Assembly: GCA_032821775.1 (NCBI GenBank)
Contig: JAVLRN010000014.1
Coordinates: 1-64,000, forward strand
Origin: Sanguinoderma infundibulare
Taxonomy: Eukaryota > Basidiomycota > Agaricomycetes > Polyporales > Polyporaceae
Direction: 5' to 3'
DNA: 64,000 nt
The notes beneath the pieces are model-generated. The model was not told the DNA's origin and did no database searches. It was given only the letters and a program-made list of their open reading frames with translations. Of the stretch, positions 43,601 through 54,215 are shown piece after piece. The stretch's first letter is position 1, and every line of letters begins with the position of its first letter. The translations under genes and the position numbers were made by a program.

Positions 43601-44414
43601 GCAGGTGGAGCGGCGAATTCTGGCATTGCCTTCCACCTTGGGAATGGACTATCTACGCGCAAGGGGTCTACTGGAGCTGGCGGATAAGGAACGAGAGCTC
43701 CGGGAAGGCCAACTCAACGACGCCCTACAAGGCATTCGGATGGCAATTGGATACAAGTCGCTGGTATATCGTGTGAAGCTCCGCAAAGCGACCACTTATC
43801 GGAAGAAACTCCGGAGCTTTGCGGAGCTCCGTGTGGCTGATGATACCCTTATGAGGCACGTCCGGGTATATCAACAGGCTCAGAAGGCTATGACGCGTCT
43901 CTTCGACACCAGCCCGGCCGCGCTGGAGGACACCTGGAGCTGCGAGGCCTTCCTTGCCAGATACCAGGATATCAAGAAGACAGATCTCGGAGTGGCGACA
44001 ACCGTCATTGAACACTTCACCCCAGGTGTTCGTGACAAGCTGTCCGCCTGGTTTTGGCACCTGGAGGACACGGATAGTGAGCAGACCACGGGATGGCTGC
44101 GGGAGTGTGAGTGCAAACAGGGAGGCGTTGTGTAATCTCGACACTGACATATTGCTCCAGTCCGTCGAATGTTGTGGCTCCGAGCATATGCACGCAAGTG
44201 TCGGTAGGAAGAGGAGACCATCCTCATCCCGTTCGAAATGGAATCTTCGATCCGGACCTTCAAAACCTTTGCGGGGTGCTGGAACGGCTGGGTCGGGGGA
44301 AGCCAGATGCCCGGGCACAAGGCATACGCGTTGCATCAAGTTGCGCTCTGGCGGAGTCTTGCGGACCACGCTCGGGTGGCGTTTTCTAAGGCGCGGAGAG
44401 ACTATATGCTATGA
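40611..44414 (+). pseudogene. KDZ transposase with CxC2 cysteine cluster, late TAG break
   Basis: Ten exons: 40611-40904, 40961-41773, 41833-42011, 42061-42223, 42279-42424, 42482-42873, 42927-43118, 43159-43295, ~43346-44110 and 44161-44414. Domains: acidic N-terminus, the CxC2-type cluster (CGHAPVWCCVSCHGRPTFC..CC..H), the VDVSGIHELSVTFCQCLNA / LGYLPGSVNRPRTMFTRGVL block, CPACPQPGVNLPEHW, then the KDZ core with LDGNFSAQHRHM, YDVMCQYFVH, HVHGHIPHC and the acidic DGEIIETLW, and a helical C-terminus (LADKERELREGQLNDALQGI). TAG at 44205-44207 stands where Trp is usual (KCR-stop-EEE) and removes the last ~70 residues. The exon 8/9 junction does not keep phase, so a splice I missed or an indel exists near 43296-43346. 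Function: cut-and-paste transposition of the whole element. Confidence 0.88.
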
Positions 44415-44554
44415 CGTAGTTCGTTCGGTATGGGGCGCCGTACCGAGATATGTAATCGATCGCCAATCTTGATGAGTGTCCTCTGTGCTCCACTTACATA
44501 CATACATATTGGACTTCTGTGTTCTCCACCCCCATCTGCTCTGCCCCCCGGAAC

Positions 44555-45314
44555 ATGTCTTCATCTGAACAAACCGTCTCCCCGGCACTATCTGCGGCAC
44601 ACGCCGAGATTATTATAGTTTTGGCATGCCTTCGAAAGGCATTCGAAATATTTCCCTTGGCTCCGGACGAGCTGGAAGTCCGACGATGGAACTATTGTAT
44701 TGCCCGTGAGCTGGTTCGTATTGACCCCCTGGAACGCCCACCGATAGAGAGACTAACATGGTGACACAGTGGATCGCAATACAGGCAAGCGGAGCGGCGA
44801 ATGCCATCCAAATCAGCCAAGTGCGCCAAGATGTTAGTCACCTAGCCGACCAGTTTCCTGCGCCGCTCCGCCTCTTGCTCTCCGCGGCCAGATGGAAGGG
44901 CCGGACCATTGTCTTCGACATCGGGAGCATGCATATGGAGAGGTATATGGAAGCGACGAAGTTGCTTCCTGCTCCGGAGGGACAACAAAATCACTCGGGC
45001 TTCACGGAGTGGTGGACTTGGGACGAATTTGGGCCCGAGAGGCCGCCGTATCCTACATGGTGGAAGGATCCTCCGGAGGGGGCTGTATGTCCTCCGGACG
45101 TTCCCTGAAAAGTTGCGATACTAATGGGCTACCGTTTCAGGGTGCTCCTATTCCCATTTTTGAGGAGGACATGGAAGAGTGGCACAGGGTGACGGAGTAT
45201 GTGGACACGGTGAATAGGCGCCGGATGGAAACCCAGCGGGCAGCTCTGCAGCGTGTGGCAACACGCATGGAGGATCTGGAGGAGATGTTTTCGCCAGATG
45301 GGATGCCTGTGTAG
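44555..45314 (+). CDS. Small helical protein gene beside the transposase
   Basis: Exon 1 starts MSSSEQTVSPALSAAHAEII (44555). A later exon gives QDVSHLADQFPAPLRLLLSA and FTEWWTWDEFGPERPP. A clear intron 45085-45140 (GTATGT donor, TACTAAT branch point, TTTCAG acceptor) leads to the last exon, 45141-45314, a coiled coil (FEEDMEEWHRVTEYVDTV, ATRMEDLEEMFSPDGMPV). The link between the first two parts is unresolved: an intron from GTGAGC at 44706 to CAAG near 44829 keeps the phase. No family was recognised. It is likely part of the transposon because it lies inside its borders, next to and on the same strand as the transposase. Confidence 0.5.
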
Positions 45315-46657
45315 CGGACCCAATTCTATAAATCCGCGATAGGAACTGCTCAATGAATGGACGCCAATGAAGTCGGATTGGGGTGGTCATTCGACACCCA
45401 AGTGCAACCCACCCAGGCCTTCCGGAGTGCATCTCTGCACTCCGGAGCAAATTCCAACTAATGTAAAACTGGCACAATTCATAATTCCGCCAGAGGACCT
45501 GGCCAAACTGTGACATGTTTGGCCTCCGGAACTGTTCTGAATAGCACGACCGGTGTATCCGCCCTGTAATGCGGCATGCAGCACGTTCGATTACTAGGGT
45601 ACATTTGCGCAATTAATGGAGAAAGTAACTCATTGGGCATTTGGCCGCAGTACCACTGCAAGCCCCCGCGGTGTAGTGGTCTACGCACGTGCAAGAGTGC
45701 TGTCTGCAACTGCTGTGGGTTTGATTGCCACCACGGGCCTTACAGAGCCTCCTCAAATTTTTTTGTCATGGTCATCGGAGCCCCATTTGGTTGAAGTCGA
45801 CGAAGGTTGGTTAGGATCAGACAAACAACCAGTCGGGCATGTCGAACTGCAACGTTTTAATACAGGTATGGGTATCTTTCAGGGCTCCGGAGCACTTGTG
45901 CCTGAGGGGACCCGGACTGACAATTGCCTGCGTTGGCGTGAGGCTCACGGGCACGCAACTCAGGCAGAGTGATAGGTATCAGTGCTACAGCGGTGTAGGG
46001 GAGGGGGGGCTCCGGTAGTGGATCTGCCAACTCCGGACTGACTTTGATTCCTCAGTGGCTCCCCAATTTGATGTCCATGGTCGGATCTGTCACGGGGCCG
46101 GGCAGCTTTCATGTTCACATACATCACCTGGTCAACGGATGTCCATCATCGGGGATGACATGCAGCCATGCGAGACCAGTAGGAGCTACCGGTCTCGCCC
46201 GGCCGTGACACTCTGATAGTCAATGGGACCACCTAGCCGGCGTGCGTTGCTACACCATGTATGTTCCCCCGCAAACTAATAGATAGAATGAAGATGTAAC
46301 GTATATATTGGTGCCGCACGACACCAAATTGTATGACCAACAAGGCTAGAAAAGTCGATTGTATACCAACTGAGGAGGAGCCTGGCCGGACAGCACGCAG
46401 ATGTTCAACTGCCAACCGGCCGGCTGCACGAAGTGAGGGCGAATGCCACATGGCCGGGCATCGACTACATAATAGGTATTTCGGCTATGGATGCCACCAG
46501 ATGTACGCGAACAGACAGAATGATGGTGCTTGGCATATATTTTAGCAAGATGATGCAAGATGACACAATGGACCCAAGACGACAAATATCCGGAACGACA
46601 AACCTGACAACTGACCTACATGGTATACCAGAGCCCCTGCATGTTGACCGCCCCAGA
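45315..46657. other. Intergenic with SINE copies and CCGGCC motifs
   Basis: Apart from the SINE-like pieces at 45525-45880 and several CCGGCC motifs at ~46198-46460, no gene is supported. Its right end is the 3' flank of locus B. Confidence 0.4.
45525..45880 (+). repeat. SINE-like repeat, tail of one copy plus head and body of another
   Basis: At 45527-45573 the phrase GGAACTGTTCTGAATAGC..CACGACCGG matches the tail of the repeat at 29606-29812. At ~45669 a head follows with GTGTAGTGGTCTACGCA and the B-box relic GGTTTGATTGCC, then the body phrase GAACTGCAACGTTTT near 45844. The order tail-head-body implies two adjacent insertions or a tandem arrangement. Confidence 0.5.
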
Positions 46658-49061
46658 TTAAGCATCTGGTTGAGTCGACGGACTACAGGCACGTTCCCAC
46701 CCTACCACAGTGCCCGCCATGAAGACCTCCGTAACCCGGGAGTCGTACTCCGCAATGTACGTGTTTGACCACTGTCCAAACCGCTGCCCGGTGAGGTTTA
46801 CCTCGTCGGACTCCAAACGATGTCAGCGGTCAGCGACGAGGTCCTGGTCAGCCATGATGATCGCGCGCTCGGTGCGAAGGGCTGTAAGTTGTGCGGCCAC
46901 GATGACCGGGTCTTGTTGCAGGTCGATAACCCGGGATAGCTGCTGGAGCTTGAGACGACGGCGGTCACGAGCCAAGAGTGCCTGCCAACCAAGGATGACT
47001 TGGTGCTCACAGCGAATGGCTGCGATCTGCGCCGACAAGAGCAGATTGTCGTCTTGGAAGTTGAAACCTCCGAGCTGCATGGGGGTGGATTGGATGGTCA
47101 ACGTGGCCAGGAGGAGGCGGCGCATCACAGGGGTCGTTGGGCTTGTGGATGAGCGGGGCTCCGACCAGGCAGCATGGCTGGACACGGCCGGAGGTGAGTT
47201 CTCCGGGATGCCGGGCGCAGGCAGGGGTGGGGTCTCTGGTGCATGGGGTGAATGCGCGAGGCGGTCGGGGGACTGGTGCGGCAGTGTCTTCTGCAGCGTG
47301 GGGGGCGAATATGAGATGGGGTGGGGCGACAGGGGCAGCGGGGTGTTCTGCTGGGAAGGGGGTGGGGATGAGAGGGGGTTCGCCGCCATGAGGGGGGGCG
47401 GGCTCCGGGGGAAGGAGGAGGATGCCAAGTGGTCCTGAGAGGAGGGTGGGAGTTGGTCGACAGAGTTGTCTTCAAAGGGTGGCGGAACCGGGGGAATCAG
47501 TGAGCGCTCCTGGGGCTCACGGTCGACGTGGTGACGCTTGGGGGCCTCTGCCTTGTTGGAAGGCTGTGCGTTCTCTGAGAAATCGCCGGGACATTTGCTG
47601 CCGGAGGAGCGCTTGGAGGCATGAACTGCTCGCGCAGAAGGTTGGGTGACTTCCTCAACCTCCTCGGTGGATGGCACAGCATCTGCGGAGGCTAACAACC
47701 GGGCATTCGGCTGAGGTTTCAGTCGGGGGAACTTCCGGATAGCGAATTTGGCCGAGTCCAACGTTGTGGGGTCGTACCAATACAGAGTTCAGCCTGGAGT
47801 AGCCGGTTCGTAATCTCCCTTGGCAAGTGCCTCGAGCAGGGCCTCCCTGTTATGGATGGTCGGCTGCGAGCCCGCGGGAGAGCTCTCGATGGTCCGGAGG
47901 ACGCACTCCAGCCAAGGGCGCTTGTCCTTGGGGACATTTTTTGAGATGGAGTGACCCTTGGTGTTGTACACAGCCCAGGCCTTGCCCCGATCTTGCCCCT
48001 TCACCTCTCCCTGGGAGTTCCGCCCAAAGCGGGTGCACTTCTCGTGAGCACCGTGGCAACCGTGACATATGATGAACCCCAGCGTCGTGTGGGGCCGACA
48101 TAGGACTCGGAGCCGGAAGCAACAGTCGCACTGTGGTGGAGTCGCAGAGTCAGTAAAAATGGACCGACAGGAAATGAGCAACTTACGGTGTCAGTGCCGA
48201 ATGACACCCAGAGAAACTTGTTCGTGTGCTTCACGGCCGATGCCGTGAGACCCCACAGTTGATCGTCGACTCCCGGGGCCAGCCCTGGGCCTTCTGGAAC
48301 CTCGCCGGCTTCGGACGAATGTGCGGCCCCGCTGTCGGATTCCGGATGACCCTCCCCATGTGGGGCGGGACCAGCGACAGGCTCCGGAGTGGGCCGGGGA
48401 GTTGGATCCTGGCGGAAAGCGGAGTTCAAAGGCGGGATCCTAATGGTCAATGTCGCTGCTCGGGTGGATTCCGGCGATCCACTCACCACGGTAATGGGCC
48501 CCCCGGGGAACTTGTATGGGTCGAACGAGTTGTTGTCGCGCGCATAATGATCTGCCGGAGAATGTGAGTAGGAGAACGATGGGGACGGAAAACACAAATG
48601 CACTTACAAGCCCGCTCGGCCTGCGCCAACTCAAGCTTGCCGAGATCCCAGGTGGCCTCCGCAGCCTGGGCGACTGCATGAGCGGTATCCAAGGGGGAGC
48701 CGATGGTGTTGTCCTTTGTCCCGAGGTCTTGTAGGACACGCACTGCGTGCCGAGCCTGGTGCAGAGCGTGTTCGGCCTCGGCAAGTTGAGCCCCGCAGAA
48801 GTCCCGGTAAAATTGGCGGGACATATCTGAGTAGTCGGCGGTGAACTGCTGAAGAGCGCTCTCTGTCATATGGCGACTGTCCATCGTCCGGATGCCGAAC
48901 AAGATTCACAAGGCTTTGAATTCCTTGTCGGGGACGCAGGAGAGGTCCTCTTTGTGGCGCCAGAGGAGATCCAAGAAAGCCTTAGCAGAGGCGTCGAAGG
49001 GGGTCATGTCAGCTGCAGACATGGCGGCGTCGATGAAGTTTTTGAAATCGCTGGCGGACAT
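46658..49061 (-). pseudogene. Cysteine-cluster coiled-coil protein, cargo family locus B, three TGA breaks
   Basis: Exons 48608-49061, 48187-48551 and 46658-48130 have the same phases as loci A, C and D. Exon 1 gives MSASDFKNFIDAA..PDKEFKAL, then TGA at 48906 where other loci have Trp, then FTADYSDMSRQFYRDFCGAQ. Exon 3 opens with CX2CX6CX10CX2CX6C (CDCCFRLRVLC..CHGCHGAHEKC) and GEVKGQDRGKAWAVYNTKGH. TGA at 47789 stands where loci A and D have Arg (G-stop-TLYWYDP against GRTPYIYNP), and TGA at 46823 precedes HRLESDEVNLTGQRFGQW. A Pro/Ser-rich linker with PPPSQQNTPLPLS-like segments fills the middle. With three stops this copy is dead as read, though the frame is otherwise kept. Confidence 0.7.
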
Positions 49062-50155
49062 GGTGGCGGGAGAAGGAAGGGCGCTGACATTTAGCACCCG
49101 AACTCTCTTCATATTTAGCCCGGGTGCAGTCGTACTCTATCATCTGAACTTAGTGGTACGTACGGTGCGGTATCGTACTTCCGCCCGCCCCGAATCAAGT
49201 CGGCAGCCCAGTCCCCGAGACCGCCCTCCTGGAGATGCGGCCCCACTCCGAGGACGACACTACGATATCGTACATACAGGACCGGAGTAGCAGCGCTCTC
49301 CGAAATGAGGCCGGCGCTCCGAGGATACCACCTCTGCCCATAGTGGAACAGCATCAAACACGCCCACGTGACTGTGCCCCACGCGTGCACCGCAGAGGAA
49401 CGGACCGGAGCTCCGGCAAACCTCTTCGCAACCGGGGCACAATGACCTGTATCCCCTGCTGCCTTCAGGCGGGTTTGTCCTCCGCAATGTTTGTGTGACC
49501 GTTCTGTGCCTGGATGCCACTATGAAACGAGCAGGGGCCATTTTGGAGTGCGATGCTTGGTGGGAGGCTTGCCGCCGCGCTTTGCGCAACGTGATCCGGT
49601 GCGTCTGTTCCACATGTATTTGTCACAACCATGCACCTGTTGTTCTCATAGTCGATCGTAGGCCCCGGCTGGCGGAGGTCCGGAGTCCAGATTCTTGTGT
49701 GCCGGCCGACCATTCGTCCGAGGGACTGTACCAGAGGACGGTGGAACATTATTGTGATGTTAAGCTATCATGACGTGAAAGCGCAACAAATGAGATACAA
49801 GGTGTATTCTTTCCAGCAAACCAGAAAAGAGCAAGAATGATATTACGCTTGGGTTTGGACCTGGGGTCACGATCGAGAATGTGCATACTATCAGAAAGCC
49901 TGGCGAATAGGACAAGCGAGATGAGACATGAGCCGAGGATTACAGATGGAACGTATGCATAGGAGTGAATGAACGGATCGGAATGTGAAAATAACGCTAT
50001 TGCACAGATGAGGATAACAGGCGAAGACAAGTGGGGATGAGGACTGCAAGACATGTGGGTGTGCAAATACACTACTGAGCCGACATTTGTACCACCGGTG
50101 TACCTTACGACCAGTGCGAGGGTGCGCAACCGCCTTGCCTGTTGCTGCCCATGGG
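49062..50155. other. Upstream of locus B and 3' flank of locus C
   Basis: No gene is supported. Short frames on both strands carry no motif. Nothing here matches the 5' flank shared by loci A and D. Confidence 0.35.
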
Positions 50156-52178
50156 TTACGCGTGCGGCACCGTCTCCGGGCCATCGGGGTCCTCATACTC
50201 CGCAACCACAGGCCCCGGAGGAATGGCCATGAAAGCCTGGGTTACTGCGATGTTGTACTCGTCAACAAGGGGGTGCCAGTACTGGCCGAACGGCAGACCA
50301 GTGAGGCTCTGCTCGTCCTCTTCCAGACAGTGGCATTGGTCGGCCAAGAGTCGGTGCTCCGACCGAATAGCATTGATGCACGCTGCACAGTCAGCAGGGC
50401 ACTCTTCAGCGGTGACTGGTGGGTGGGGCCACGAGGTTGGTGATGCACCGTCAGACAACACGATATTCAGCACGATGGAGGAGGTCTGGTGCGAGGGGAT
50501 GGACGAGGATGCATGTGCCAAGATATACGAGGAAACGAAGTGGTCATCGTCGGCCGACCATAGCTCGTCAGCCTCAGCGGCGGACCCTAGCTCGTCGACA
50601 GCCACTTTACACACCGACGACACCCGCGCCGCATCATCAAGTGCGCGACGCTTCCGTGGTTGAGCCGGTGTTGTCTTCTCTGCCGCGCGTTTTTTAACCG
50701 GGGTGCAAGTGGAGGTCTTGGGCTCAGGCAGGTTGTGTTGGCCCTGGGAGCGGGTGGCTCGTGGGGGACTGGGACCGGCCGTAGTCCCTGGGTCCTGGGG
50801 GGTAGTGTCCGGGACAGCCGGAGGCCCCGGGAGCTCCGTGAGCCAGCCTGCGGGCAGAGCTTTCAACCGGGCATCCGGCTGAGGTGCCCATGGGCCTAGC
50901 ATGCGGATGTCGAACACCTTAAGCATGCAGGGATCATACAAGTACGGAGTTGGGCCCGTAGTCGCCGGAGCATACTTGCCGGTCTTGAGCTTGTTGAGGA
51001 GTGCGATCTGGTTGTGGATGACGTGGTGCGTGGTGGCCAGAGAGCCCTCTATCGCGCGCAGTGAGCTCTCGACCCAAGGAAGCATGTCGGGGGGGACATG
51101 CTTCCAAACGGAGTGGCCTTTACCGTTGAAGCGCGCCCAGACATTGCCGTCATTGCCCTTGAGCTCACCGCGGGGGTTAAGACCGAAGTAGGTACACTTC
51201 TCATGCCCGTGGTGGCACCGGAAACAAGTGAACCACCCGTGGGCAGGGCTGGGATGACATCGAGCCCCCGCAAGGTAGCATTTGTCACACTATGATGGAG
51301 TGAGAGGGTCAGCGACATCACACCAAAATCAAAGCCAACAACCTGCCTGGTCAGTGGCCCAAGATACCCACCGATTGGCCTGATCGTGCCGCATGGCCGC
51401 GGAGGTGTAGCCATCGTCATCGGAATCAGGGGCAGCATCAGGAGCACCTTCGGGTTCATCATCTGACGCTGGTGTGCCCTGGTCAACGAGCTCAGGAGCG
51501 CCCAGGGCGGGAGCAGTTGCACTGGAATGGGCGGCGGCCTTGGAAGGCCTCGGCAGGATCCAGATGGTCAACGGCGGGGCAACTGCGGATGGCAAAGTTG
51601 GAAGAACAGGTGCAGCGGTGGTGATCGGGAATTTTTGGGAATCAAATGTCCGGTTATTCACGATGTAGTGATCTGCCGGAAAAGGTGAGCGGATAACTCA
51701 ATGGACGGATGAGGGGAGAGAACGTACAAGCAGCCTCTGCGCGGGCCAGGTGCAACTGTGCGAGAGTGACCTTGGCCTGCGTGAGAGCCTCGGCAACATG
51801 AGCATTGTCAAGAGGGCAACCGGGGCCATCAAATCCAAGGCCATCCTGTTCTTCGATATGATTGGTGGTGGCCGACACGCGATGGAGATCCTGTTCTTTG
51901 TCGAGAAGGTGGGCAGTGTAGAAATCGAGACTCAACTGGCGTGAGACCGTCGAGTACTCTGTGATAAAATTTGAAAGCGCAGGGGCAGAGAAGTTGCCGT
52001 TTATGACTTGAGTTCCGAGGAAGCAGTAGACGGTGTCGAACACATGGTCGGGAACCACCGACAAGTCGGTTTGGCCACGGAGGAGACCTATGAACTCTGC
52101 CGGACAGTCCGCCAAGGGGCCCGATAGAGACGACGAGACCCAGGCATCCGTGAAGGCTTTGAACGGATCAGCGGACAT
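50156..52178 (-). CDS. Cysteine-cluster coiled-coil protein, cargo family locus C, intact
   Basis: Exons 51728-52178, 51347-51672 and 50156-51289 give ~636 codons with no internal stop; this is the only uninterrupted full-length member. The helical N-terminal domain (MSADPFKAFTDAWV, PDHVFDTVYCFLGTQV, EYSTVSRQLSLDFY) is followed by an Ala/Pro/Ser linker, the cluster CX2CX6CX10CX2CX6C (CDKCYLAGARC..CFRCHHGHEKC), GELKGNDGNVWARFNGKGH, PWVESSLRAIEGS, a basic stretch (VKKRAAEKTTPAQPRKRRAL) and the coiled coil SEHRLLADQCHCLEEDEQ. The second intron seems to start GC (CAG|GCAGGT) instead of GT. The Cys spacing equals the Zn2Cys6 consensus, but the lysine/arginine pattern between Cys 2 and 3 is not that of Gal4-type factors, so this may be a separate zinc-cluster class. 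Confidence 0.72.
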
Positions 52179-52833
52179 GATGGACGAGATGGAAGGGCGG
52201 CGATGATGTTAAGCGCCCAATGAGCATTATGTACACATCTTCGATTTTCCTCTATGTTCCTTAAAAACTGGGCCTGAGGTCATCCCGGCCGAGGATGGAC
52301 TGGCCATACCGGAGATAAGGCTACAGAGAGGAGGCTAGGACTGCGGAGGTGGTCCGAACACATTTAAATGTCCTCTAGAACCTGGTCAGACACACCCACG
52401 TGACCGTGTCGCGGCAGAAGCATAGGTCGCTGAGGACATATCAGTCAAGCCTGCCTGGTAAGGATAAGCGCAATTGTTGGCCGGCTGTGTGCATCAATTG
52501 TGTGTCTACCGGCCCGGCCGATGTGTGAGGATATCGGTTGGTGTCCCCCGGCCGCAAACAGCCCTCATCGGAGGTGCTGCCCGACCGGAGTGCAAGCATA
52601 TCGATGGGCGTGGACCAGCCAGTGCGCACGTATTCTTGGGAGTGTTGCCGGGCCAGACTGCATATGATGGGGAGTGTCCTCCGGCTGGCGGAGAAGCAAG
52701 TTGCGCATGGAGAAGAAGTTCACGCCGGAGGACGGAAGCGAGTAGTCACGAACCCTATGTACTTGTATCCCCGCCCGTCGTTACGCTGATAAGCATCTTG
52801 TCAGTGCGTGGTCTCCCTTGTCATGCTACCGCC
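52179..52833. promoter_or_regulatory. Divergent upstream region of loci C and E with CCGGCC motifs
   Basis: This region lies between two divergent start codons (52178 minus, 52834 plus). It contains several CCGGC(C) motifs at ~52286-52690 and no other gene. Confidence 0.4.
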
Positions 52834-53500
52834 ATGTCGACTTTACTCCGTACCCTGGTCAACGTGAAGGCCCTTTCCGCCGTGTACGTGGTCGTCCAGG
52901 ATACCTGCACCCATGAAGGTGTCATGAAGCCGGAATATGCCACAGACACAATGGCCAAGTTCCTCACCGCCATCCGGGGCTTGGAGCCTCGCGTCCTTGT
53001 CGACAACTGGTTTGTCGACTTATATTTCTTGTACCATGACCAGCCAGAGCCCCACCGCATCTCGAACGCCCAGCTCCGCGAGTTCGCTGCAGAGTACTCC
53101 ATGCTGTCCCGGAAGCGCTACTTGGACAGCGTGGAGCAGGAGCTACGCGATGCGTTGGCCCACGTGCGCGCCTCCCGCCAGACCGTCGCTGCTATGCGAG
53201 CCCAACACAACCATACCGCACTGCAGCAAGATGCACTGGCTCTTGCCGAGAGCGTTGAGCACTTAAACCAGCAGCGAGCGGAAGAGGTCGCTCATCATGT
53301 GGCGGTGGCAATACGGGCATGTACGTGCGTCTTCTCGATGTGCTTGTCTCAACAATGCTAATGCTTCATCCCAAGACGTTTATGCCGAAGTCCACCAAAC
53401 GTTCTGGGTTGGCGAGCACCCCACACAGCGCCAACCCTCCGGTAATGACCAAGTGGCCTGGGAGTTCAGAGAGGCCGAGGCATCACCGCGTTTCCCTTGA
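52834..53500 (+). CDS. Truncated cargo family member, locus E
   Basis: Exon 1 (52834-53320) encodes MSTLLRTLVNVKALS.., FLTAIRGLEPRVLVDNWFV, LREFAAEYSMLSRKRYLD and a long helix (QELRDALAHVRASRQTVAAM). It ends in the same phase and with the same donor type (GTACGTG) as exon 1 of loci A-D. Exon 2 (from 53376) starts Y-VYAEVHQTF, like the exon 2 starts of the other loci (Y-x-x-x..TF), but stops with TGA at 53498-53500 after ~41 codons. No cysteine cluster is found downstream. It is either a natural short form holding only the N-terminal domain or a truncated copy. The related N-terminal domain of the gene at 24352 suggests that such short forms recur. Confidence 0.55.
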
Positions 53501-54215
53501 AAAAAGGATGGCTCGAAGAAGACCCGGCAAAGTCATGGCTGCACAGTGAAGCAGGTTCGCATGCAAGCCGTGTGGAACTTCTGCAAGAGCAAGACGATCT
53601 TGTGGAGCTGGGCTGGAGGCCGGGGCATATCACGGAGAGTGGCGTTGAGGTCAGGGGACATGTTTTTGAGGTTCCGCATTCGAGGTTTCGAGTCCGGTTT
53701 GATCGAGATGTGCACATTGTGTCAGGCAGTGAAGCGGTCGTTGGTGAGCAGGAGACAGAATGTATTTGGCATGGTACCGTGCGATTTGCAAAGGCGCCAC
53801 GGAGCGGGTGGTTGATACAGGTATGTATGCCCGGCCGGAAGGTATATGCAGATGCCGGGGACCACCGGGCGGATGATGCACAGCTACGTGGGTACCCTCT
53901 GGCCGGACAGTAGACACATAGCTCTAGTACCACCGGGTGGGTAGTTGATCCAGCTACGCAATGACCGGCGGGACAGTCAGTGCAGATACCTAGGACCACG
54001 GAGCATTCCCGGGACAGCAACACAACTTACTCCGCACCTTACGCGCGACGACCCCGACATAGGTCCCAGCAGAGAGAAGGGATTGCATTCGGGGAAGCAG
54101 TGACAAGATAAACTGCTCAAGCCAAAAAGAATATTGGGGGACAATGGATGACCGGGCTGATGTTGGTACTACTCGTCCATACCTTGCGGTGGTGTTGAAC
54201 TGCTCCGGATGTCAC
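53501..54215. other. Between loci E and D, no gene recognised
   Basis: Open frames on both strands (plus 53497-53913 and its minus-strand shadow) show no motif or splice support. CCGGCC motifs occur near 53832 and 53903. The right end is the 3' flank of locus D. Confidence 0.35.

Noticed and set aside
53497..54023. ORFs on both strands downstream of locus E
   Set aside because: No motif, no splice support and no match to family exons; mutual shadows.
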